Shown here: piece after piece, positions 36,408 to 45,663 of the stretch
How positions within the stretch are numbered: the first letter of the stretch is position 1
Layout: each line of letters starts with the position of its first letter
From: Lujinxingia sediminis
GTDB taxonomy: Bacteria > Myxococcota_A > Bradymonadia > Bradymonadales > Bradymonadaceae
Direction: 5' to 3'
Assembly (NCBI RefSeq): GCF_004005565.1
Contig: NZ_SADD01000004.1
Coordinates: 124,001-188,000, forward strand
Length of the DNA stretch: 64,000 nucleotides
Translations under genes and position numbers: made by a program
The notes under the pieces: generated by a model
Told to the model about the DNA's origin: nothing
The model's database searches: none
What the model saw: only the letters and a program-made list of their open reading frames with translations

Positions 36408-37352
36408 ATGCACAAAAAACGCGTCGGACTGATCGGCGCCCGTGGTCACACCGGCGCGCAACTCATCCCCATGCTCGCTCGCCATACCGGCGTGGAGCTC
36501 GCCAGCGTCAGCTCCCGGGAGCTCGCCGGCGAAGCGGTCAGCGACCACATCCCCGACGCCCCTGCGGGACTTCGTTTTGAGGCGCTTGCCCCGGAAGACG
36601 TCGCCGCCCTGGACCTCGACGCCGTCGTCCTCGCGCTCCCCAACGGCGTGGCATCGCGTTTTGTCGAGGCCATCGACAGCGCCGGCACCCAACCGATCAT
36701 GATCGACCTGAGCGCCGACCGACGCTTCGACGCCGACTGGATCTACGGTCTCCCCGAGCGCAACCGCGATGCCATCACCACCGCACGGCGCATTGCCAAC
36801 CCCGGCTGCTACGCCACCGGCATGCAGCTTGCGCTTCTGCCTTTCGTCGATCGTCTGGCCAGCGCGCCGAGCGTCTTCGGCGTCTCCGGCTACAGCGGCG
36901 CCGGCACCACACCTTCGCCCAAGAACGACCCGGAGGTGCTGCGAGATAACATCCTTCCTTACGCCCTCACCGGTCATATTCACGAGCGCGAAGTCAGCCA
37001 TCAGCTTGCGCACCCGGTCGTCTTCATGCCTCACGTGGCCCCCTTCTTTCGGGGGATCACCCTGACGATCGCCTGTGAACTCACGCGCCCCCTCAGCCCC
37101 GCAGAGGCCTTTGACCTGGCGCGCTCACACTATGAGAACGAAGCTCTCATCACGGTCAGCGAAGAGATCCCGCTGGTGCGCGACGCTGCCTTGACCCACC
37201 GCGTGAACATCGGCGGGTTCGCCACCACTTCCGAGGGGCGCCTGACCCTGGTTGCCACGCTCGACAACCTGCTCAAAGGCGCCGCCACCCAGGCGATGCA
37301 AAACCTCAACCTCGCCATGGGCTTTTCCGAGCTTGAAGGAGTCCTCCAATGA
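36408..37352 (+). CDS. argC: N-acetyl-gamma-glutamyl-phosphate reductase
   Basis: The 314-residue reductase has an N-terminal NADP-binding fold (RVGLIGARGHTGAQLIPML), the catalytic Cys in ANPGCYATGMQLALLPF near residue 135, SGYSGAGTTPSPK and the His in FMPHVAPFFRGI. It reduces acetylglutamyl phosphate to the semialdehyde. Its stop overlaps the start of argH by 4 bp. The ATG at 36408 begins the fold; a GTG-initiated upstream extension is unlikely. The aminotransferase ArgD that would follow is not in the window. Confidence 0.94.
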   Translation: MHKKRVGLIGARGHTGAQLIPMLARHTGVELASVSSRELAGEAVSDHIPDAPAGLRFEALAPEDVAALDLDAVVLALPNGVASRFVEAIDSAGTQPIMIDLSADRRFDADWIYGLPERNRDAITTARRIANPGCYATGMQLALLPFVDRLASAPSVFGVSGYSGAGTTPSPKNDPEVLRDNILPYALTGHIHEREVSHQLAHPVVFMPHVAPFFRGITLTIACELTRPLSPAEAFDLARSHYENEALITVSEEIPLVRDAALTHRVNIGGFATTSEGRLTLVATLDNLLKGAATQAMQNLNLAMGFSELEGVLQ

Positions 37353-38653
37353 CGACGCCCCTCTGGGACAAAGGTCAGGCGGATATCGACCGCGAGTTGA
37401 TGGCGTTCACCGCCGGCGAAGATGTCATCCTGGACCGCCAACTCTTCCGCTACGACATTCAGGCCAGCACCGCGCACGTTCGCGGTCTGGGACGCATTGC
37501 CATTCTCACCACCGAGGAAGTCGACGCCCTCACAGGCGCGCTCCAGGACCTCGACCTTAAGTTTGAGGCGGGCGATTTTCTGCTCGACGATCGCTTTGAA
37601 GATGGCCACTCCGCCATCGAGTTCTACCTCACGGAAAACCTCGGCGAACTGGGCAAAAAAGTTCATACCGGCCGCAGCCGCAACGACCAGGTGCTCGTCG
37701 CACAGCGCCTCTTTTTGCGCACTGCGCTGGGTCGCATCGCCGAGCACAGCCTTGCCATCGCCGGCGTATGTCTGGAGCGCGCTGACCAGGCGCGCCACAC
37801 ACCGATGCCCGGCTACACCCACCTTCAGCGCGCCGTGCCCTCCTCGGTGGGCATGTGGTTCGCGGGCTTCGCCGAGGCCTTCATCGACAACGCGGAGCTC
37901 GCCCGGGCCACCGCACACTGGCTCAACGCCAACCCCCTGGGCACCGCAGCTGGCTACGGCGTCAACCTTCCCCTCGATCGCAGCAGGGTCGGCGAAGAGT
38001 TGGGCTTTGAACGCATGCAGATCAACCCGATCTACACCCAGAACAGCCGCGGAAAATTTGAACTTCAGGCCTTAATGGCGCTCCTACAGGCGTTACTCGA
38101 CCTGCGCCGCCTCGCCTGGGACTTAAGCCTCTTCACCACCGAGGAGTTTGCCTTCGTCGATCTTCCCGACGCCTACACCACCGGCTCCTCGATCATGCCC
38201 AACAAGCGCAACCCGGATGTGGTTGAGCTGCTTCGGGCCGCTACAAGCCCGGCGATCGGTGCGGTCAATGAACTCCTCTCGCTCCTTTCGCTTCCCAGCG
38301 GCTACCATCGCGATCTTCAGCACACCAAGGGACCGGTATTGCGATCCCTGACTCGCGGCATCACCGCCCTGGGACTGACCGCCCCGCTGCTCCAGGCGCT
38401 GCGCTTCGATGAGGAACGCCTCAAAGGCGCCATCACCGGCCCGATGTACGCCACGGACCGCGCCGTCGAGCTCACCACCACAGGCGTGCCCTTCCGCGAC
38501 GCCTACCGCCAGGTAGGCGCGGAGCTCGACCAGCTCAACGCGCGCACCCCGGCCCAGAGCCTGCAGAGTCGCACGTCGCCCGGAGGCTGCGCCGATCTGC
38601 GCCTCGACGTGCTCCAGAAGCGACTTGAACAGCTCGCGGCATCACCTGCCTGA
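37349..38653 (+). CDS. argH: Argininosuccinate lyase
   Basis: The 434-residue fumarase/aspartase-superfamily lyase has LTENLGELGKKVHTGRSRNDQVL, PGYTHLQRAVPSSVGMWF and the signature loop GSSIMPNKRNPDVVELLRA, where the family's usual QK is NK followed by Arg as in Xanthomonas-type enzymes. It releases arginine and fumarate from argininosuccinate. ATGA overlap with argC indicates coupling. It ends the second arginine block; an inverted repeat follows. Confidence 0.95.
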   Translation: MTTPLWDKGQADIDRELMAFTAGEDVILDRQLFRYDIQASTAHVRGLGRIAILTTEEVDALTGALQDLDLKFEAGDFLLDDRFEDGHSAIEFYLTENLGELGKKVHTGRSRNDQVLVAQRLFLRTALGRIAEHSLAIAGVCLERADQARHTPMPGYTHLQRAVPSSVGMWFAGFAEAFIDNAELARATAHWLNANPLGTAAGYGVNLPLDRSRVGEELGFERMQINPIYTQNSRGKFELQALMALLQALLDLRRLAWDLSLFTTEEFAFVDLPDAYTTGSSIMPNKRNPDVVELLRAATSPAIGAVNELLSLLSLPSGYHRDLQHTKGPVLRSLTRGITALGLTAPLLQALRFDEERLKGAITGPMYATDRAVELTTTGVPFRDAYRQVGAELDQLNARTPAQSLQSRTSPGGCADLRLDVLQKRLEQLAASPA

Positions 38654-38710
38654 AGACGCTGCCACAAGCCATCCTCCCCCTCCCCGGAACCACCTTCCGG
38701 CCCGAACACC

Positions 38711-38746
38711 GGCGAGGCGATGCTGCCACACGTGCATCGCCTCGCC
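38711..38746. terminator. Inverted repeat between argH and the STAS-like gene
   Basis: A perfect 12-bp repeat (38711-38722 and 38735-38746) is flanked by a further CCCGAA/TTCGGG pair (38701-38706 and 38750-38755). It lies between convergent genes and could terminate both, although no T-tract is visible. Confidence 0.5.
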
Positions 38747-38770
38747 AGATTCGGGAGCATGCCGGGCTTT

Positions 38771-39160
38771 TTAGACCTGCGCCCCCGGTGACGCGGCAGC
38801 CCGTCCGCCTCGAACCCAGCGCTCGGCCGACTCCTCCTCCCCCACATCAAAATAACGCACCTCGGTGTGCATCAGTGGCGCACTCATCTGGCCTATCCAG
38901 GCGTCTTCGCGCGCATCGCCCACCACGCCAAAACGCATCACCGAGGCCAGCTCGCGCTGAGTTAGTCCGAGTTCCTCCCACACGCTCGACGCATCGAGCC
39001 CCTCGGTCGACTCCACGACCACCAGCATATTGAGCTGGCCGTGCTCCCCAAAATAGCGTTTCAGACGCGGGATCACGCGATCGTAGTCCTCCCCCTGAAC
39101 ACGACCGTCGACGCGTAAGATCACAAAGTTGCCACCCTTCGGATTGTCCAACTCGAACAT
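38771..39160 (-). CDS. STAS/SpoIIAA-like domain protein
   Basis: The 129-residue soluble protein has the alternating beta-alpha pattern of STAS/SEC14-like proteins: NFVILRVDGRVQGEDYDRVIPRLKRYF, LNMLVVVESTEGLDASSVWEEL, MRFGVVGDAREDAW and EVRYFDVGEEESAERWV. Such domains are often small regulatory or ligand-binding modules. GGGGAG precedes the ATG at 39160; other ATGs lie at 39193 and 39223. A C-terminal Ala/Gly-rich tail ends the protein. The role is unknown. Confidence 0.72.
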   Translation of the reverse strand: MFELDNPKGGNFVILRVDGRVQGEDYDRVIPRLKRYFGEHGQLNMLVVVESTEGLDASSVWEELGLTQRELASVMRFGVVGDAREDAWIGQMSAPLMHTEVRYFDVGEEESAERWVRGGRAAASPGAQV

Positions 39161-39490
39161 GTCTCCCCCAGGTTCTGGTTGTCTCAAATCCATCACCGGT
39201 TGCGACCACCACCGCCTCGCCACGGTGGCACAACCCTCCGGCCCGACCGCGCCTCTGGCACCCGACGCGCACGCCGATGCAAACCTCCCACGCTACGCCC
39301 CGACACACCGGCGGTCGCAACCTCTAAAAAATCTACGCGCAGCCTCCCCGGTTGCGAGCCCCAATCGCCTCCCACCGCGTGGATGGAACGTCGCTTCGCT
39401 TGCCTGCCCGAAACGTAGCGCTTCGGTCCCCTCCAGCGATCGCTGCCCCTCCTGGCCACCACGAGACGCGAGCCTTCCGCGTGTTTCGCA

Positions 39491-40762
39491 CTAAAAGAAC
39501 CCCCGAAACTGCAGGTAATAAAACCCGCCGTAGGCCCCGAACTCACTGCCAATCTCAGGCTGAGGCAACAGACTCACCCGCTCTCCGATCCCCTCAAATG
39601 CCCCGAAGCTCACATCCGAGTGGTCCGAGAGCGCATAGAAGAGCGAGGGGCCCACAAGCACACTACCATCGAGCACGTTCACCTGGGCGGTCACATTCGC
39701 CTGCAGCCTCCCCTCGCCCTGATAGCCCACGATGGCGCCGACGTAGTGCTGCCCCAGATAGTACGACTCCCCCCGGGCCAGAGCCTCCTGAACTGCGGGC
39801 TCCAGATAGCGTTCCGCCTCGCTGACCCCCGTGCCATTATAGTGGTACTCCGCCCCCACCACCCAGCTGCGCCGCAACACATCCGCTCCGAGCGTCACCC
39901 GGGGTCGAAACCCGGTGCGCTCATCACGCTCCAGCGGCACATACCCCTGCGCCCTGGCCTTCCACTCCGAGAAGTCGTAGCTCACTCCGAGCAAGAGCGC
40001 CGCCCGTTTCCAGAAACGCCCTCCCCCCACCGACACATCCGCATCGCCAATGGTCCGCGATGCGCGCAGACCGAAGGATGCGTCCTCCCAGCCCCCCCGG
40101 TCCGAGATCACCATATCAAGCTCCACCCCGGCGCCCGGGTAGAGGAGCACCCGTGCCGCATCGACGCCGGGCTTCTCGGTCTGATCGAGCTCCAGCGGAC
40201 TGAACTGCGCCCAGACATCGGCCACCGGAAAAAGAATCGAGTTTCCCCAGGTGATCGCCTGGCGTCCCACCACAACTTCGCCCCAGGACGCAAAGTAGCG
40301 CAGCACCAGCCGGTCCACGTCATGGGTCAGGCGCACACCGGGCTCATCGATCAGATTCCACTCCCAGTCCACACTGCGCGCCGGCGTCACGCTGCTTCCC
40401 AGCCCGTAACTTCCCCCCTCTTCCAGCAACGCCCCGGAGACCACCCGGGACAGAAGACGTTGATCAAACTCCACCATCAACGCCCCCCCCAGGCTTGCGC
40501 GCCATTGCAGTCGAAGCGCCTGTCCGTGCAAACCTCCGTAGGTTGCATCCCCCTCAATCCCCGGTCGCACCACCCCGCCGGCACTCTGGACATAGCCACC
40601 AAGATTCAGCCCGTAGCCCTCCCCCTTCAGGAGCTCCCACGCATGCGCATCGCTCCCGGGGAGAAGCACCGCCATCGCACATAGCAGCGCCAGAATCCCC
40701 GCCCGGGCCCGCCTCTGCCCATCGTCATCTCGCCCCTGCTGATCCCGACCTCGCCCGTCCAT
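39491..40762 (-). CDS. Outer-membrane beta-barrel protein, last gene of the export operon
   Basis: The 423-residue product has a signal peptide (ILALLCAMAVLLPGSDAHA) and ~380 residues of alternating strands (YGLNLGGYVQSAGGVV, LRLQWRASLGGALMVEFDQRLL, EVVVGRQAITWGNSILFP), ending in Phe, the classical outer-membrane assembly signal. GAGGAGG lies 6 nt before the ATG at 40762. It follows a LolD-type ATPase and two FtsX permeases by about 100 bases, so it may be the outer-membrane partner of that system. The VVGRQAITWGNS pattern resembles DUF1302-like barrel proteins. Confidence 0.8.
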   Translation of the reverse strand: MDGRGRDQQGRDDDGQRRARAGILALLCAMAVLLPGSDAHAWELLKGEGYGLNLGGYVQSAGGVVRPGIEGDATYGGLHGQALRLQWRASLGGALMVEFDQRLLSRVVSGALLEEGGSYGLGSSVTPARSVDWEWNLIDEPGVRLTHDVDRLVLRYFASWGEVVVGRQAITWGNSILFPVADVWAQFSPLELDQTEKPGVDAARVLLYPGAGVELDMVISDRGGWEDASFGLRASRTIGDADVSVGGGRFWKRAALLLGVSYDFSEWKARAQGYVPLERDERTGFRPRVTLGADVLRRSWVVGAEYHYNGTGVSEAERYLEPAVQEALARGESYYLGQHYVGAIVGYQGEGRLQANVTAQVNVLDGSVLVGPSLFYALSDHSDVSFGAFEGIGERVSLLPQPEIGSEFGAYGGFYYLQFRGFF

Positions 40763-40865
40763 CGCCGACCTCCTCAAACCCGCCCTCGGTTCCCCCGGGC
40801 CCTCTCCTCGCCACAGGCAAACGGATGCACTCCGCCCGATGGCACGAAGGCCCCTGCATCGACAC

Positions 40866-41582
40866 TTATGCGCCCTCGTCCCGCTCATCCGCCACCACCC
40901 GACCGCTGTCGAGCCGAATAACGCGCCGCGCGCGTTCGATGACCATCTCGTCGTGCGTCGAAAATACAAAGGTCACGCCCCGCTCCTTGTTGAGCTCCTG
41001 CATCAGGTCGAGCAAAGACGCGCTCGTCGCGCTGTCCAGGTTCGCCGTGGGCTCATCCGCCAGCACAAGCCGAGGCCGACTTCCCAGTGCGCGCACCACC
41101 GCCACCCGCTGCTGCTGCCCGCCGCTCATCTCATGGGGTTTGCGATCTTTGTAATCCGCCAGCCCCACGCGCTCAAAAAGCGGGTCGAGGATGGCGTGAC
41201 GCTCCTCCTTACTCACCCCCTGCATCAGAAGCACAAACTCGGCGTTTTCCCAGGCGGTGAGCACCGGAATGAGGTTGTAGGCCTGAAATACAAAGCCAAT
41301 ATGCCCCAGCCGATACTCCGCTGCCTGAGAGCGGCTCATTCCGCTGACGCGCTCCCCCTCAATGCGCACCTCGCCAGAACTCGGATCATCGAGGCAACCG
41401 ATCATATTGAGCAGCGTCGTCTTTCCCGAGCCCGATGGTCCGGCCAGAGACGTAAACTCTCCGGCCTCCACCTTCAGGTTGATGCCCCGCAGCGCCCGCA
41501 CCTCCACCTCACCCTGGTGGTAGATGCGCTCCAGGTCCTTCACCTCGATCAAGGATGCGCTCTCGCCAGCTGATTCACTCAT
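40866..41582 (-). CDS. ABC transporter ATP-binding protein (LolD/MacB-type)
   Basis: The 238-residue ATPase has Walker A GPSGSGKTTLL near residue 50, the Q-loop FVFQAYNLIPVLTAWEN, the signature MSGGQQQR, Walker B LVLADEPTANLD and the H-loop THD. These place it in the LolD/MacB/FtsE subgroup that energises FtsX-like permeases. It overlaps the upstream permease by 4 bp (start 41582). The chosen ATG is internal to a longer open frame. Confidence 0.95.
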   Translation of the reverse strand: MSESAGESASLIEVKDLERIYHQGEVEVRALRGINLKVEAGEFTSLAGPSGSGKTTLLNMIGCLDDPSSGEVRIEGERVSGMSRSQAAEYRLGHIGFVFQAYNLIPVLTAWENAEFVLLMQGVSKEERHAILDPLFERVGLADYKDRKPHEMSGGQQQRVAVVRALGSRPRLVLADEPTANLDSATSASLLDLMQELNKERGVTFVFSTHDEMVIERARRVIRLDSGRVVADERDEGA

Positions 41583-42811
41583 TCGTAGAACCTCATCGCC
41601 TGCGACGGTGCCAGGCGCATCGCCCGCACCGCCGGATACACCGCGCTGATCATCACCACGGCCAACACCATCGCCGATGCCAGAAGCCAACGCCCCGGCT
41701 CCAGATGGCTGCGCACCACGAGATCATTCATCGCAATGCCCGCCATCTCCATATCCCCCACACCCATCGCCGCCATGTCGATCCCCACCTGAGCGATCGT
41801 CAGGTGCCCCGCAATGCCCAGAACAAAGCCCGCAAACATGCCGACCAACGCCAGATAAAGCGCCTCCCAGATCACCAACCACCCGACCTGCCCCGGGCCC
41901 ACACCCAACGCGCTGAGCAGGCCGTACTCCCGAACCCGCTCCATCACTGCCATCAAAAAGGTGTTGGCGATCGCGAAGAGCACGATCAAGAAGATCACCA
42001 CAAAGTAGATCCCGTTGACCGCCGCATCGAACTCCAGGAGGCCACTCATCTCCGGGACCGCCTGCTCCCAGCTCAACACCTCCAACGCCTGCGCCCCCTC
42101 GACCTGCTGCAACGCCGCGATCACCTCATCCTGAGCCTCCACCTCGCTCACCAGCACCCCGACCTGCGTCAGCGCATCCCCCATTCCCACCGCCTCCTGC
42201 GCAACCTCCAGCGGCGCATACGCCTGCAGGTCGGCCTCCCCGGCCATGCCGCTTCTGAGAAGTCCGCTGACATAGAAAAGTGCGCGCGTCACCTCCCCAT
42301 CAACCCGCGACGCCGTCAGCACCACCTTATCGCCCACCGAGACATTTAGGCGATTCGCCAGCCCCTCGCTGATCACCACCGGCGCGTCGTACTCACGTGA
42401 GAAAAACGCCCCCTCCACCAGGTCATCCCGCAGGTCAGCCAGAGGCTGCTCCCGCTCCAGCACCACCCCGCTCAAACGCACCGCCTCATTGCCACGGGCG
42501 CTGGAGAGCAAGCCGTTGATGATCACCCGCGGCATCACAGCTTTAACCTCGGGCAACCCCTCCGCGCGCACCATCACCGGCCCGGGATCGGCCACCACCA
42601 CATCGCTCCCCTGCCCCTCCCACCAGCCGGCTCCGTGCACCAGCACACTTCCCCCGGTGGCCTCCCGGGCCTTCTCCTCCATCCGCGCGTAGCTATCCGC
42701 GCTGATCCCCATGGAGATCAACATCAGTCCGAACGAGAACGCAATCGCCGAGGCAATGATCACCGTCCTCGTGCGATTCCTCCACAGATTGCGCCAGGCG
42801 ATCTTCCACAT
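41579..42811 (-). CDS. ABC permease, FtsX/LolC-like
   Basis: The 410-residue protein has an N-terminal transmembrane helix after MWKIAWRNLWRNRTRTVI, a large periplasmic domain (~residues 45-270), and three C-terminal transmembrane segments (GIYFVVIFLIVLFAIANTFLM, LVIWEALYLALVGMFAGFVLG, LLASAMVLAVVMISAVYPA), the classical type-VII ABC layout. GAGGAG lies before the ATG. It follows a second permease with a 2-nt gap and overlaps the ATPase gene by 4 bp, so all three form one transporter. Confidence 0.93.
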   Translation of the reverse strand: MWKIAWRNLWRNRTRTVIIASAIAFSFGLMLISMGISADSYARMEEKAREATGGSVLVHGAGWWEGQGSDVVVADPGPVMVRAEGLPEVKAVMPRVIINGLLSSARGNEAVRLSGVVLEREQPLADLRDDLVEGAFFSREYDAPVVISEGLANRLNVSVGDKVVLTASRVDGEVTRALFYVSGLLRSGMAGEADLQAYAPLEVAQEAVGMGDALTQVGVLVSEVEAQDEVIAALQQVEGAQALEVLSWEQAVPEMSGLLEFDAAVNGIYFVVIFLIVLFAIANTFLMAVMERVREYGLLSALGVGPGQVGWLVIWEALYLALVGMFAGFVLGIAGHLTIAQVGIDMAAMGVGDMEMAGIAMNDLVVRSHLEPGRWLLASAMVLAVVMISAVYPAVRAMRLAPSQAMRFYE

Positions 42812-42813
42812 CC

Positions 42814-44073
42814 TCAGCTCCTCCCTGAGATCGCCGGTGCGATCTCCACCCGCGCGCTCTGCGTGGCCGGCCACAGCCCGCACAACAGACTCACCACAAC
42901 CATCACCACCGCCGGCTCGACAACCGTGCGCCATCCCACCGTCGTGTAGATGCGCTCATCAAACGAGACCCCCATGTAACTAAAGGAGGTCTGTGGCGAG
43001 AAGATCGACAGATCCAGGCCAGCACTGGCGTGATAGAGGCTCAAACTGGCCCCGAGCACCACACCAAGCAACGCCCCCATCACCCCGAGCACCATCGTTT
43101 CCAGCACCACGATCCAGAAGAGGCGCCGCGGGCTGACCCCGATCGCCATCAACACCCCGAACTCTCTGCGACGCTCCAGCGCGCTCATCCGCTGGGTGTT
43201 CATAATGCCCAGACTCGCCACCAGATAGATGATCAGATACATCACCGCGTTGCTGCTCCCGGTCAGTTCCACGAGCTCGGCGATGCTTGGCAAAACCTCC
43301 TGCCAGGGCCGCACCGCCATCTCCTGCTCACTGACGAGCTCTTCGATCACCGGCGAGAGCCGCTGAGCAAGCGCTGGCGCCTTCGAGAGATCGGCAGCCC
43401 CGATCACAACCTGGTGCACCTGCCCCTCAAGCGCCCCCAGGTAGCGCGCCCGCTCCAGATGCACATACGCCGCCTGCCGATCGATGATCGAGGTGCCGGT
43501 ACGCACCACTCCGACGACCTCAAAGACATCGTTTCCAAGCGAGCCGTCGGCAGCCTCCAGAAAGACCACCAGCTCATCACCCACCTGGGCCTCAAGCTGG
43601 CGCGCCAGGCGATCGCCGAGCACCACCTCCCCGAGCCCCTCGACCGGATCCTCATCGGCCAACCAGCGTCCCTGGACCACCGCCTCTTCCACCGGCGTGG
43701 CCCGGGCTTCAAGCTGCGGATCCACACCGAGAATCTGCGCCACCTGCGAGCGCTGCTCATCGCCCAGAAGCCCGAAGAGGCGTACGCGGGCGCTCACCGC
43801 CTCAACCCCCGCCTCACCTCCCAGCCGCTCAAGCCCCTGCGGCGTCATCTCAAAAGAACGGTAGATCGCCGGCTCCTCCACGTAGTCTGAGCGCTCAATC
43901 TGAACCTGCAACGAATCCAACGCTGTGCTCCCCCGCACCATGGCCCCCATCCACCCGTCGAGAAAACTCACCGTCCAGATCATCATCGCTACCGCCAGCG
44001 CCACCCCTCCCGAGGTCAGCACGCTGCGCCAACGGTTGCGCAATAGATTTCGAAGTGCCAGGCGCACAATCAT
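42814..44073 (-). CDS. ABC permease, FtsX/LolE-like
   Basis: The 419-residue protein has the same layout as its neighbour: N-terminal MIVRLALRNLLRNRWRSVLTSGGVALAVAMMIWTV, a periplasmic domain, then three C-terminal helices (AVMYLIIYLVASLGIMNTQR, FWIVVLETMVLGVMGALLGVV, VVEPAVVMVVVSLLCGLWPA). Two different permease genes with one ATPase gene recall LolCDE. Its start overlaps the stop of the LolA-like gene by 4 bp. Confidence 0.93.
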   Translation of the reverse strand: MIVRLALRNLLRNRWRSVLTSGGVALAVAMMIWTVSFLDGWMGAMVRGSTALDSLQVQIERSDYVEEPAIYRSFEMTPQGLERLGGEAGVEAVSARVRLFGLLGDEQRSQVAQILGVDPQLEARATPVEEAVVQGRWLADEDPVEGLGEVVLGDRLARQLEAQVGDELVVFLEAADGSLGNDVFEVVGVVRTGTSIIDRQAAYVHLERARYLGALEGQVHQVVIGAADLSKAPALAQRLSPVIEELVSEQEMAVRPWQEVLPSIAELVELTGSSNAVMYLIIYLVASLGIMNTQRMSALERRREFGVLMAIGVSPRRLFWIVVLETMVLGVMGALLGVVLGASLSLYHASAGLDLSIFSPQTSFSYMGVSFDERIYTTVGWRTVVEPAVVMVVVSLLCGLWPATQSARVEIAPAISGRS

Positions 44074-44903
44074 CGCGTCCTCGCCACGCGTCGCAAGCCC
44101 TGGCGCGTAAAGGTCGAAGCCTCCACAGGCACATCAAAGGCCATCTCCACATACTCCATCCGCGTGTATTCCCCGGGCTTCGCCGGCAGCACTGTCACCA
44201 CCGCGGGCAAGCGCCGACCACCAAGCTCGCGCACCCCCGAGAAGTTCATGGTTCGCTCCACCGCCCCGCCTGAATAGAAGCGCGCGCGGTGCGGAAGTCC
44301 ATCCTCTGCGCTGACCTCGTAGAGCACCTTCTCCCAGACCACCGGCGCCCCCTCTCGGGGACGAAGCTCCACCTGCACAACCCGCTCCCCATCGAGCTCC
44401 GCCCAGCGCAGCGCGGCATGATAGTCCCTCTCCAGGCTCGTCTCGCGCATCAGATCGTCGTTGGAGAAATGACTTCCCATCCACGCCTCACTCAACATCC
44501 CGGTCGGCACGCGGATCAGGCGGTCGGCACGCGGCGCGTAATTCCAGAGCCCTTCCTCCGAGCGCAATGTCGCTGTGCCAGCCTCCCTGGCCGGCGAGCG
44601 AATCACCATCAGCGCTTCATCTCGCCCCCGGCTCCACTGCTCGATCTCCAACTCCCGGGAGCCCCGCTCGTTGACGACCGTCATCTTCAACCGTCCCCTT
44701 GAGCTTGACGCCATATAGAGCCGATCAAGCCGCTCCAGAACATCGCTCAGCTCCGGCAACGCCTGCTCCGGCGCATTCGCCTCTCCCCTGACACTCGCCA
44801 CGCTGCCCGGCTCGGGCGACTGCGCGTCGCTCACAAGCGGCGTCACCGCCACGACCAGCCCCAGCACCACTGCACCTCTCCATCCAGAGCCCCGCTTCCT
44901 CAT
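44070..44903 (-). CDS. LolA-like outer-membrane lipoprotein-sorting protein
   Basis: The 277-residue secreted protein has a signal peptide (GAVVLGLVVAVTPLVSDAQ) and a LolA/LolB-like half-barrel: LDRLYMASSSRGRLKMTVVN, RELEIEQWSRGRDEALMVIRSPAREAGTATLRSEEGLWNYAPRADRLIRVP and MGSHFSNDDLMRETSLERDY. This long form is the PF17131 type found next to FtsX-like transporters, thought to bind a lipid or lipoprotein in the periplasm. Overlaps with both neighbours place it between the TetR regulator and the permeases. Confidence 0.88.
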   Translation of the reverse strand: MRKRGSGWRGAVVLGLVVAVTPLVSDAQSPEPGSVASVRGEANAPEQALPELSDVLERLDRLYMASSSRGRLKMTVVNERGSRELEIEQWSRGRDEALMVIRSPAREAGTATLRSEEGLWNYAPRADRLIRVPTGMLSEAWMGSHFSNDDLMRETSLERDYHAALRWAELDGERVVQVELRPREGAPVVWEKVLYEVSAEDGLPHRARFYSGGAVERTMNFSGVRELGGRRLPAVVTVLPAKPGEYTRMEYVEMAFDVPVEASTFTRQGLRRVARTR

Positions 44904-45571
44904 CGCCTCTCCTCCTTAGCTTCCACATCCCACGACCCACGCTGAGCGGGACTCCAGAGACGCCGGTACGCGTCGAGCGCCCGCATCAAAAACACCTCGA
45001 CATCGCCCCCTTCCATCGCATCGATATGCTCAAGCATCCATCGATCCGACGCCTCTCCCATGGCCATCGTCATCGTCACAAGCCACTCCAGCGGTACATC
45101 CTCGCGCACCAGCCCCAGCTCTCGCCCACGCTCCAACACCCGCTCGGTATGGCGCTCCCCCCACGCCTGAACCTTCGCCGCCGCCTTCTCCGAAATCCCT
45201 CCAGCCCCACCCGATTTCAGAGAGCGCACCAGCCGCACGTACCAGGTATCCCGACGCAGCGCCTCCAACCCCAGGCGCCCCATCCGCTCGATCTCCGACC
45301 AGAACGTCTCCTCGGTCAGCGCATCGACATCAAACCCACCCAGCCGACTTAAAAATCGCTCGCTTGCCCGCGTAAACACCGTCGCGAAAAGATCCGCTTT
45401 GTCCTCAAAGTAGTAATACAACGAGCCCTTACTGATCTTTGCCCGCCGGATGATCTGATTAACCGACGCTGACTCATAGCCGCGCTCGGCAAACTCCTCA
45501 CCGGCCGCCTCCAGGATCTCCTCCTGGCGCTCCCCATCCAGTTTCTCAAAACGCGTCCTGACCACGCTCAT
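44900..45571 (-). CDS. TetR/AcrR family transcriptional regulator
   Basis: The 223-residue protein has an N-terminal TetR HTH: RQEEILEAAGEEFAERGYESASVNQIIRRAKISKGSLYYYFEDKADLFATVF, followed by a helical ligand domain. It starts the operon (TetR, LolA-like, two permeases, ATPase, barrel), and a TetR-like palindrome lies just downstream of the -10 of the predicted operon promoter, so it probably controls its own expression. The ATG at 45571 has AGGAG upstream; the longer frame from 45637 is not conserved. The inducer is unknown. Confidence 0.92.
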   Translation of the reverse strand: MSVVRTRFEKLDGERQEEILEAAGEEFAERGYESASVNQIIRRAKISKGSLYYYFEDKADLFATVFTRASERFLSRLGGFDVDALTEETFWSEIERMGRLGLEALRRDTWYVRLVRSLKSGGAGGISEKAAAKVQAWGERHTERVLERGRELGLVREDVPLEWLVTMTMAMGEASDRWMLEHIDAMEGGDVEVFLMRALDAYRRLWSPAQRGSWDVEAKEERR

Positions 45572-45663
45572 CACTCCTGCTCTTATCCCAACGGCTCCGC
45601 ACTCCCGACCGGCGCGCCGCAATCGTCTTACCAGCACTTCGACCTAGCGTTCAAACCACACAG

